Assembly: GCA_905147135.1 (NCBI GenBank)
Contig: LR990041.1
Coordinates: 15,747,907 to 15,811,906, forward strand
Origin: Blastobasis lacticolella
Lineage: Eukaryota > Arthropoda > Insecta > Lepidoptera > Blastobasidae
Reading direction: 5' to 3'
Length of the DNA: 64,000 bases
The notes beneath the pieces were generated by a model, which had not been told where the DNA came from, searched no databases, and worked only from the letters and a program-made list of their open reading frames with translations. Positions 10,400-19,783 of this stretch are shown here, in pieces. The translations under genes and the position numbers were made by a program. Numbering within the stretch: position 1 is the first letter of the stretch; each line of letters starts with the position of its first letter.

Positions 10400-10680
10400 A
10401 ACTCGCAGAACTGTTACTGCAACAGCGCGCGAGCGGCGCATTGCATTTCAGCGTACGAAACAATTAATTTTTATTTTATTTTATTTTATTCGGGTGGTTT
10501 ACAGCTGTAATACATAATACACAAAAAATAGCTTATCTATGAGCCATTTACAAACCGCCACATATAAATTTAACAAGATACTTTTCAAGTTATCAATGTT
10601 TAATCCCGCTCATATGCGGCACGCTAAACGTTGCAGCAACTGCGCATTCACAGCACGTTCGCGAGATTTAAACGCACCCT
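10400..10680. repeat. GC-rich MITE-like repeat, interrupted
   Basis: Two segments, 10403-10460 ('ttactgcaacagcgcgcgag...') and 10612-10670 ('ttgcagcaactgcgcattc...cgcgagattt'), recur adjacent to each other at 60290-60415, but there the first is inverted relative to the second. The pair flanks the tail-bearing insert at 10470-10560. The family is unknown to me. Confidence 0.45.
10470..10560 (-). mobile_element. LINE or SINE 3' end with AAATA-type tail
   Basis: On the minus strand a short segment ends in 'ccacccgaataaaataaaat...', a simple AATAA-repeat tail at about 10470-10492. The tail resembles that of the LINE at 40358-41590. It interrupts the GC-rich repeat described at 10400-10680. Confidence 0.45.
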
Positions 10681-11648
10681 TACAGAGCACTCTTTGTATA
10701 CTTTAATCTCTTATATTACGACTATAAAACGTAATGTAAGCTCATATAACCGTAACCTTTATAATCATAACTAACATAAATTCAATGATCCGCAAAATCC
10801 ATAAAATCTCCACTATCCACAAATTCAAAAGAGGAAAACAAATAAAAAAACCAGCAATAAAACCCCGAAACGGTGTCAACTTCAATTAAAGCAATAAAAA
10901 ATTGTCGTAAAACTAATAACATCGTGGTGAAAAGGCTTAATACGGAAGCAAGGCGCCCTCACAAGAGGGATCGCGTGTCCTATAACTGACTTAACGTACC
11001 CCAAAACAGAGTTCCTTTTCCGTTAAACGTTGTAATCATCGATATTTGTACAACGATGTAAACAACAGATTACGTCAAAAGTAATTTCCGTAATGAGGCA
11101 CTGAAAGCTGGGGAAAGGGGCGTTTATAGATATTGTGGACTGTTGACAAATTAGTGCAATAAGGGTGTTTATCGTTTACACTTTTATATCATTTGCCATT
11201 TAAGTATTCCGATATAACAAACTACTACTCATCTGCAAACATATCCAGCAACTGAAACACAATGGGAGCCAAATAATATAATTAACCGGCCCAGCGAGTG
11301 AATACCAGAATTTAGGGGTTTTATTGATGCGTCCGTTGGCCAGCAACGGCGCTGTGCGTTTGTCGCCCGCGGGCAGCGCGGAAGTACCAGCGCCGCCTAT
11401 TTTCAATTTGCGTCTATCAATCAAGAGCAATCTCACTAAGTGGATTACATGTAAATTAAATTTGCATAGGCTCCCGGCCTATTCGGACCAACGCGGTATT
11501 TACTCCACGCCTTCGCCTGATCCGCTCAAAACGACTGCTTGGTTTAATCGACGGCGTTTGGTCTCGAATTGCTCAAATTTTTCCGGCGCGTGGCACATTC
11601 GGCGGAGGACATTCGCTCTGTTTTTGTTTTTATTTTCACGGAAAAAAC

Positions 11649-11740
11649 CAATATACAGCCACGAAGGTGGTAAACAAGCTTAGGGCTTGTCCAATGGTAG
11701 GTAAGCAGTTCCCGTTGCCTAAGAATCAGAAGTATTACTC
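11649..11740 (-). mobile_element. LINE family B 3' end scrap
   Basis: Plus-strand text 'ggtggtaaacaagcttagggc' followed by 'taagcagttcccg' matches, in reverse, the family B 3' end seen at 45944-46000. The copy is strongly diverged. Confidence 0.4.
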
Positions 11741-12687
11741 GCGTTATGTCTGAATTCGTTCAAACGGTTATTAAGCAACGCTAGGATGTATGCAACAGCA
11801 AGGTTCTTGTTTGTCTTTTCTTTGACTAATGAGGTGTAAACTTAATATAACCCAATGATGTTGTCATAAGGTTCATGACCTATATTCCACTGCGGCAGAA
11901 AAATTAATCCATGAATGAATATACAATGATGATTAATACAACTGTTTTAATTCTCGATACACCAACTGCCATATCAGCACTTACGACCTAACAAACTGTT
12001 ATGGCTGAGCGAGCAATTGGGGCGTATCAAACTTCGCACTGAGCAAGCGAAAAGGGATAGTGATTTGGGAGCTTATTTGAAGAGGCTCATATCATTGGCA
12101 ACTAAACTTGCCAACAGCTCAGTCATCATGTAATATAACTGGTGCCTATTTAGTTTTACTTAGCGGGAACTGTTCGCGTTGATTCGAGAATACTGCGTTT
12201 ACAAATTTTCTTGGTGTTAGGAAAATTTAACTGTACGTTTTCTTCAGTATTTCTTCTCAATTCGTCAATCGCTACAGTTATGATGAACGTTTAATGTGCT
12301 TATATATTATTGAATTATAAAAAAGATTGTAAACAAATTAAAGTATTGAAAATTCAATATCACATTGCTCCCTCACCCGTTAGGCACCCGAACGCTCAAT
12401 TACGTTTTTAATTGAACTGGCGATGGGTTTGACGGTTGCGATCAAAGTCCCCACACTTCGTGTAGTACCGTTCCAAATAACGTTTAAATTTCATGAAACT
12501 GGGGTACGAAACTACGTACTCTCCTATTTCTATAGTATTTTCAGCGCTAATAAAATTTCGTCTAAAAAGATTGACGATTGGTAGCTTTAATTTTATTAAA
12601 TTAAGTAAATTACTTTTTTTATCTTTACTCATTCGAGTAGTAATTTGTTTTGAAACAACATTGGAATTTTTCTTTTGATGCCCGATT

Positions 12688-12765
12688 TTTTATACCACTA
12701 AGGTCACATACGGCATATAAGCAGTGACCACCTATGAACTCTGCAGCGTTGACCTGATTACAAAC
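12688..12765 (-). mobile_element. LINE family B 3' end scrap
   Basis: 'tttttataccactaaggt' and 'taagcagtgaccacctatg' match the 51693-51782 copy of the family B 3' end. No coding part is left. Confidence 0.45.
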
Positions 12766-15554
12766 GTTGTTTCGAAGACTAGTTTCGCGACGTCCAAATT
12801 ACGCCAGTCTGAAGTTTTAGCAGTTTATGGTTTTTCTGTCTGTTAGCTTATTTAAGAAAAATGCTTATCAAAACTAATTGAGTCATCGCTGGAAATATCT
12901 ATGAACTATTTGTCACTTTCCATATAATTTACCAGTATATAAAATATTCGAACCACAATGGTCGAGTGGGTATTGTAAGGTAAGGTTGAATTTGAGCTCT
13001 TAGGAGACTTTATTCAATTAAATATGTAGGTAAAGAAAACCATATATTTTAGCTTTCTCTAACGTCAGAAATTTAACCTTAATTATAATCGTAACCTGTT
13101 TTTGAAGTGCTCGCTGAAACGAGTAATTTAAGCGAATAACGGATAACATAACGATCCACTTGAAGGCGATCCAGAACTGTTCCTGGCGACATCAACAAAA
13201 AAGAAAGTAGGAAACAATAAAAAGGAAGTGCCGACTATTCGTGTTGTTATTCGCATTCTTGCTCGGAGCGTACGAGACAAGTAGGGACGCAGTTCAAATC
13301 GTTCGTCTCTATGTGTTCCGATACGCTCGGGCAGACACACACGGTACACCTGTTTCTGACACTGTCAAATTCGAAGATACATCGCCTAGTGAACGTACCA
13401 CAGACAAGCTCGATTTCCGATTGTACAAGAAATGAAAACGTTGAAACCGAATACCTACCCGATTTTTATAAAAATGTACGATTCATTTTGCAGATTAATT
13501 TAAATGTTTGTAGTCTCTTCAGTAAAATGTTGTACGGTCGAGCAAGTAAAAGGTTATCCAGGCGAGTGCCTGTATGCATAATTTTTCTTTCATCCCTATA
13601 TAGGACTTTTCATTGTTCGTCTGTACCTATTATGTAGCCAAGTGCTGCAATAGCTGTTATTACTTAATTCGTTTAAAGTCGTAAGTTTTTTTTTATCGTT
13701 GTATTAAAAATATTGCAAACTGATAAAATATATTCGCATGGGCGGGGTGATAGCGAGATTTGCAGGGGTGGCGGGCGTATTCCGTGAGACCGTTATAGTC
13801 GTCCAGAATGTGCGGGCGGATTCTGACGACCTTGTCTTATGCATAATGCTCTCTATACTGCTGCTACAAAGCTGCCGATCTGCTGACAAACTCAGTTTGT
13901 ATTGCAAGTGTGTTTGTAACGTCAAAAGGTCAGTGCATATTCGGACTAAGTTTAATCATAAATGTCTACTACTAATAAACCTGAAAATAACAGAAACGTT
14001 TTTCGTAAAATATCATGGAAACGACGAGCCTTCAAAGGAAAATAAAATAACACTCGATAATAATTCGAAGTTACACATTCATGAATATAGAAAGTAAAGA
14101 TTCTCGAATTGACTTAGCCTGAATTTTCTCATCAAGCAGCTTATTTCCATCAAACCCAACAGGGCAGAAAGTTGTAGGTACTAATTAACCAATGATCTCA
14201 TACCAGTGATCCGTGACACCCGTATATTACAGCCCAAAGACTTAGTTAATTTTCCCTCCGAACAGACATCAAAATTCGTTATCACCTCTTAATTGCTAAT
14301 TACAAGTATAATATTACCTACAAATTCGAGCAACATTTGTAGGGTGACCTTCTTATATGCTCTAATTTGATTTGTTTGAAAAGCTCACTTTCAAATGGCG
14401 CTCATCGTTAGCAGGCCGTAGGCATAGATATTTAATAAGTTGAATATGTTAAAATCTTTGTGTTACATCAACGAAGTAAAAACGTTCAATATATTCTTAA
14501 GTTGAATAGGTATAATGTTCTTTAGTTGTAGTTGCAGGGTGAGTTGTGATGTATAATACATACTTTACCTATAAAATAGTGAACTATTATTTGTTTTTAG
14601 TACCTGTGAAAATGTTGTTAGGAGTGACCAATTACATGGATTTTAGTACGATTTGGACCCGTAACAGTGATTTATAGGCTTAAGGAACTGTGATCGAACA
14701 CTTATTCTTATGGTGTTCATTTGACGAACGTAAACCGGAGGAGCTCTCCGGTTTAATAGATATAGATATGGATATAGGTCATGACGCGGGACTTGGGACT
14801 TAACCCGCAACTAGCGCTTTTTTTCCTCTTTTTATTTTTCCCTTCGGTTCTTGTGTGTGTCGTGCTTGCTTCAACTTTGATTTTCTTACCGAAAAATTCA
14901 TGATGTTTTGTGCAAATTCGGCAGTTAAGCGGAAGCTAAATTTTAATAATAAAATGAAGGAGTTATAACTTTCATAGAAACGCTCCAACTCGCAACCTAA
15001 ACTTTTAATGGCAAAAATGAAAAATATATCGTTCTGGCTGTGCACTAGGCAACCAATTTGGCATTTTACATTGGTTACGTTTTCTAGTTGCCAATATATT
15101 ATGTTGGCTATTCGTTCTAATATCCTAAGCAAAGTCAAAGTATTTCGAATATTCGACGTAGGTATTCTTCTTAGAGATTCACAGCTATAAACTTGCTGTG
15201 AATCATAATATGTATGTCGCAGCCACATGGTTCAATCAGCCATTTAATGAGAAGGCTAGTCCGTTAATTAAACGCCGACATTCAATTGAAAGCCAAGGCC
15301 TATCGTTGTTTATTTATCAATTATTAAACGTTTAACTATTTGGCTTAAAGTAAGCCAGCCCTTTAAAGACGGCTGACGTAAAGTCAGGCAGGTGATTCAA
15401 ATTTCGTTCAAATTTTATCTACTGCAGCGCTGGTAGTCACCAAAACAAATATGGCGTCAGTCAGCTCGCACAGCAAACAATGTTTTTGAATTCTTTACGT
15501 GTTCATTAAATTTGATGTGTTGTATTAATAAAAAAAGTGTGACAACATTAATGA

Positions 15555-15836
15555 ATGAATGATATTACACCGCCGACTACGAGTTTTTATGAAAAATTTG
15601 AGTCTAATCTGACTGAATACGAACAACAACATCTAGGTAAGTTGATTGTTATTATAAAGTTTATTTGTGAGAATTTGTTTCTTTTGCTTTGTATTTAAAT
15701 TGACGTGCCTACAATAACAACTTAATAATCTAGTGTAATTTTTTCAGGGTCCGATAGAAAACCACGGGCCACCGAAAAACTTTTAGTGGTTATGAATAAA
15801 ATTCGAAAAGCTAGGGTGTCCATGACTTCCAACTAA
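15555..15836 (+). CDS. Putative two-exon 56-residue protein inside the TIR element
   Basis: Exon 1 (15555-15636) starts at an ATG and ends at AG|GTAAGT, a consensus donor. The intron (15637-15747, 111 bp) ends in a pyrimidine tract and CAG. Exon 2 (15748-15836) continues in frame (phase 1) to a TAA. An AATAAA lies at 15943-15948. The predicted protein has 56 residues: an N-terminal part rich in acidic and polar residues (FYEKFESNLTEYEQQHL), then a basic segment (SDRKPRATEKLL...NKIRKARVSM). Neither exon alone is long enough to be noticed. I recognise no domain. It could be the remains of a transposase gene after internal deletion, or a captured host gene fragment. There is no direct evidence of expression. 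Confidence 0.5.
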
Positions 15837-16182
15837 TCCAGGACAGTAATGGATCCAGATAAAAACAGTGCCGCACAAATGTGCATGTTTTAAGAAAAAT
15901 ATTCTCTACGGTTCTAAATGCCACAACAGTTTGAGCTGCGTTAATAAATTAGAATTAAATTAAAAGTAGCTTAAAAGTATGTATTTTAAAGTACATGTTT
16001 TTAAGTGAAAATTAAAATAACTTTAAGTAAGAATTAAGGTAACTTAATTTGTTAATTTTCTTTTTATACATATAATTAGGTCTGTCAAAGTTTTGTGCCA
16101 TTTTATATTTAATATTATAAAATTAGAAAGTTCCTATTATTCCTATCTATATCTACACAGTTACATCTCTAATATCTAGACA

Positions 16183-16219
16183 CTACTTCTTACTATTAAC
16201 ATAACATAGTAAGAAGTAG
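16183..16219. repeat. Perfect 14-bp hairpin inside the TIR element
   Basis: The arms CTACTTCTTACTAT (16183-16196) and ATAGTAAGAAGTAG (16206-16219) are exactly complementary with a 9-nt loop. Confidence 0.8.
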
Positions 16220-16424
16220 ACAATAAGTTATAAATTTAAAGTTTTTATTGTCTTAAATACTATCAATGTTATTAGGTACTCACACTTGAATTTCTTTATT
16301 AAATAAAATCGATCTTCATTAATTCGTTATTTTTTATACTTAAGTACCTAACGTCATCATTGAAGTTGCTAACTCATGGTCACTCTAGCCAAACCCCCAA
16401 ATCCCCTTTAGCAAAACGGCTAAA

Positions 16425-16452
16425 TAACGTTCAGCCAAGTAGCTGAACGTTA
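16425..16452. repeat. Perfect 11-bp hairpin in the right terminal region
   Basis: The arms TAACGTTCAGC (16425-16435) and GCTGAACGTTA (16442-16452) enclose CAAGTA. It lies just inside the right TIR, where subterminal palindromes could serve as transposase binding sites, by inference. Confidence 0.7.
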
Positions 16453-16565
16453 CATTTAACTACATGGCTGGTTGTCCTTTAGCCATTCAATTAAATGCCG
16501 GCGATAGATTAATGGACTAGCCTTCTCATTAAATGTCTGATTTAACCAGATGACTGCGACATGTA

Positions 16566-18034
16566 CACTATAGCAAAAAAATTGTACAGCGCAGCAATAA
16601 CGTTGAACGATAACAATGCATTGGTTCTTTCACACTACCGTTGCAGTCTTAAGGGGTTTTTGTTTCTGCAATAGTTGCAGAGAATTGCAAGACCGTTGGA
16701 AGAGATCTCTTTGTCCCGGAAAATAAAGGCAGCTGATGGTCCATTTCGATCGCCTTATTGTGTCCTGTGCTTTTAATAGCGTGTTTTGTTTAGACTAGGA
16801 CTCACAGCAGTCGTCAATTACTGCCCGTTGACTTACCTGAAACAAACAATTACACGATGAGATGTATGCTTTTTAAGGGAACAAAACATTAGTAGTAATA
16901 GGTATACAAGAAATCCTGGCTGCTAGACATTGGAGTGCTGGTATTGGATGGATGACAGTAAACTTCTCGAGCATTTTTACGTAGTGGCCGAAGGTTTAGA
17001 AGGAACAGTAGTATGTGAAGTCGCTACAGCACAGTCACGTGCAATGTGCATTGCTCAAGCAGTTTTCTGGGGTTTTACATAATGGTCATATTTTTGTGTG
17101 ATGTCTTCAAAGTAATGTCTTAAAGAATCAACCAAATAACGTCGTCCCTCCTGTCAAGCGGGGAGATTGCAGAAAACCGCTCCTATCATGACAGAGGCCT
17201 ACGAGACCTATAGCTAACACAAAACATACATAACTCTATTTTTTACAACACATTCGCATGCAATAATATTTATTTAGGGATTACAAAATAACATGATAAG
17301 CCACGAGATAAAACGCAACAAACCAATTTCTATCCGTAACAGCGTAATTGAATTACAAATGTAATTTTTATGGACACACCTCAGCCTCAATTTTGTATTT
17401 CACCTGTTAATGTTTTATTCGGCTACGTACTTATATTCGTCATCCGATTGATTCTTTTAAGTCAATAACATAATCAGCGCCAATCTATCAAAATGTCAAG
17501 TGTAGACACCGACTCGATACCTTAATTCGATTTCCTTGGAATATAAATACAAAACAGAGCCAGAATAGATGAATAAGTCTCTTGTCAGTGATTACTCAAT
17601 TTGGCGTTCCAACGCACACATTTCCAGTAGGTAAATCGTTTGAATCGATTTGATGAGATAAAAAAAAATACTTTTGATGTTGTATTTAACAGACACTCGA
17701 CAAGAACCAGATACTAGATGAATAGACGCTGTGGTAAATAAGTGTTAACTTAAATAACTTTAAAAAAAAAAAAAAAATTATTAGTCATTTTTAAATCTTT
17801 GTTTTGCCCAGCAGCCTTATCTTAAAGGGTACTAGAATAATCTCAAAGAGTAACAGATAACAATTATTTTGACTAAAAATACCTTTTACAGTAGAAGTTC
17901 TTTGTGTAAGTTTTTAACCCACTTCAAAAAAGGAGGAGGTACCTAATTCGACTTAATTACCTTTGTTTGCATGTGTTGTAGGTACATACAACACATACAA
18001 CATGTGTTGTGTTCCTGCTCGATATTTTTGCCCA
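16566..18034. other. Intergenic DNA, nothing recognised
   Basis: AT-rich, with a long A-run at 17761-17777 and no frame of interest. Confidence 0.5.
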
Positions 18035-18097
18035 TATGTGATCATAAACCTGTCCAGATTGGATTATGGTTACACATTGAATGTGCACATTCGGGGA
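18035..18097 (-). mobile_element. SINE family S1, short fragment
   Basis: Only the central body survives: 'aacctgtccagattggatta', then 'tggttacacattgaatgtgca', comparable to 9935-9985 in the full copy. Confidence 0.5.
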
Positions 18098-18455
18098 TAC
18101 GGTGCCTCCCACAGAGTCGTCGTCGTTGTCATTGACGTCCGTTCCTCTCCGACGAACATTTCTGTGCTGATGGCACCGGGACTAACGTATGGTACGTTAT
18201 AAAGTCGGTTTTTATCTTGTCTACACAACCTATTTCAAATTCAGCATCGAGTAGGTAGTATTTTAAATCCAATCAATTGCGCCCCTATAAATCAATAACA
18301 CTCAATTATCGAGTACACGGCCTAAGATATTGCAAGTCTGAAGTACGTAAATACAAATATAAACAGAGACACTAAGGGGCCAGTATACATAGGCGTTCTC
18401 ACGGACGAATTCTCTGGCCACCTCAATAGGAATTTCTAGTAGTACGTAAGCTCGT

Positions 18456-18504
18456 CGGAAATTCAAATACTCGAAGATTTTTATCTTCGAGTATTTGAAT
18501 TCCG
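18456..18504. repeat. Near-perfect 22-bp hairpin
   Basis: The arms at 18460-18478 and 18483-18501 are perfectly complementary over 19 bp with a TTTT loop. Three more pairs (CGG at 18456-18458 with CCG at 18502-18504) continue past one bulged A at 18459. No terminal repeat or tail suggests a transposon end. Confidence 0.8.
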
Positions 18505-18929
18505 GCGTTTCTCTCGATTTTTGTTAAGATATTTTATATTTCCATTCATATTTCCAATTATCCATAAATCCTACTCAAGTTCCGAAGATTTGATCTTTGT
18601 CAAGGTTTAGTAGTTTTGCACGTTAGCTCATTAGATCTAGTATTCCACATCGATTTTGCAGTAAATTATGATATATGTTTGATGTACATATTATGAATAT
18701 AATAATGGCATATATGACATTTCTGGTCACTCTGTTTTTTTTTAGCCAAGACCTTTCTTCTAGCAGGCCTACAGAAGAGAGATGCTAGACTAAAGTAACG
18801 TAGATACGACGTACTCAATATTGAATATATAAATACAGAAATATATTATATTATAATATATAGGTATATAAAGCTAATATACATTAAGTGACATATTATT
18901 AAAACAAGCGATATAAAATACATAAATAT

Positions 18930-19115
18930 ATAAGTCATGGACTAGACAGGGAAAGATAATATTTCTTGACTCTCTTTTTAAATAAGACAGTGACTAACTG
19001 TCACGCATATTAGGTGGCAGTGAGTTCCATAGTTCCGCATGGACAGTGAAGAAGTAGGAGAAGAAATCGGAATGATGCAAGGCTCGTCTTGGACATCATG
19101 TCATGTCATTATGTT
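18930..19115 (-). pseudogene. LINE C-terminal fragment, jockey/CR1-like
   Basis: On the minus strand a frame reads FFTVHAELWNSLPPNMRDS, then stop, then SLSYLKRESRN. The LWNSLPPxxR block followed by a Ser-Leu/Lys-rich segment is the usual extreme C-terminus of insect LINE reverse transcriptases. The stop and the lack of upstream RT motifs mark it as a truncated relic. Confidence 0.6.
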
Positions 19116-19138
19116 CGACAGAAACAAAAATATTATAA

Positions 19139-19778
19139 TCTATACATATTATAAAATAAACTCGCTTCCCACTGTCTGTCAAGTGCAGGAAGGCGGATCA
19201 TGGGCCCTCGCGCCTGGGAGCATACCTGAGATATTGATGCCAATTTCACCTCGTATATATTGATGCAGACTGTTCAAGATGTAAACTCTAGCTACCGGAT
19301 CTGTGCACTATTCTTGGCACTTTAGTATCTTTTTCCCACCTCTATAGATGATGCTATAATAAAATCGTACAAAACTCGAAATAAATAACACAAAGCTTAA
19401 AAAACATGTTAAATATAGAAAGGTACAAGGAAAAATCAAAACATTTTAGACCGACTTACTTTTCCGATTCAATTCTGATTTTCGGCATAAAAAATTCAAC
19501 AATTTGATGCATAATGTTGATTTTTCCTATTTTTGAACCGTACTCTTTCGGTGTTGCCAATGTGATTCTAAAAATATTTCATTATTCATGCCATTAAAAA
19601 TTGTATTTAAAATAATGTAATAAACAATTGAAAACCGTGTGAATATTCTGGCCAGCGATTCAAAAATAGAGCCCCTGGTGTAGGTGTAGGTAGAGGTAGA
19701 GGGTGGTGGTAGTGTGGGTATAGGTGTGCAGTGTAGGGGTAGGACGCCACGCGAACGAAGACGTGCCGGGTCCACTAG
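19139..19778 (+). mobile_element. Helitron-like element with internal minisatellite
   Basis: It starts A|TCTATACATATT...CTCGCTTCCC (19139 onward), with the shared CTGTCTGTC block. It ends 'cgaagacgtgccgggtcca' plus CTAG (19775-19778) followed by T. TC start, CTAG end and A|T target fit Helitron rules. A G-rich GTAGGTGTAGG-type minisatellite sits at 19678-19743, just before the 3' end. The middle part (19260-19670) has no similarity I can trace, so the element may be composite. Confidence 0.45.
19678..19743 (+). repeat. G-rich minisatellite
   Basis: Imperfect GTAGGT/GAGGTA/GGTGGT units, similar in composition to the arrays at 3955-4180 and 58270-58325. Confidence 0.65.
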
Positions 19779-19783
19779 TATAT

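Larger units (their letters stand above)
10690..15210. other. Intergenic DNA with two LINE B scraps and short unsupported ORFs
   Basis: This stretch is mostly AT-rich, with a small CpG-rich patch at 11325-11415. Frames of 60-142 codons occur on both strands (for example 11324-11683, 12408-12632, 13241-13637, 14800-15228). They overlap antisense frames and show no domain, so I do not call them genes. An inverted repeat, TAAACCGGAG/CTCCGGTTTA, lies at 14731-14755. Confidence 0.45.
15215..16561. mobile_element. TIR DNA transposon, 1.35 kb, non-autonomous
   Basis: Both ends share a terminal inverted repeat starting TGTCGCAG. About 67 of the first 80 positions match by eye, including the perfect block 'catttaatgagaaggctagt' (15241-15260, and its complement at 16515-16534). 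Similarity weakens but continues further in, through 'taacgtt...ttggct', to roughly 150 bp. The flanks carry a 4-bp TGTA duplication (15211-15214 and 16562-16565). The interior contains an apparent two-exon mini-gene with polyadenylation signal and two perfect hairpins. No complete transposase is encoded. I cannot assign the superfamily; the long TIR and a short 4-bp target duplication are the only clues. Confidence 0.85.

Noticed and set aside
11324..11683. 119-codon plus-strand ORF in a CpG-rich patch
   Set aside because: An antisense frame (11200-11436) overlaps it, it runs into a LINE B scrap at its end, and no motif or splice context supports it.
14800..15228. 142-codon minus-strand ORF
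   Set aside because: No domain or homologue that I recognise, low-complexity basic end, overlaps a plus-strand frame and runs into the TIR of the DNA element. Could be a decayed exon but unsupported.
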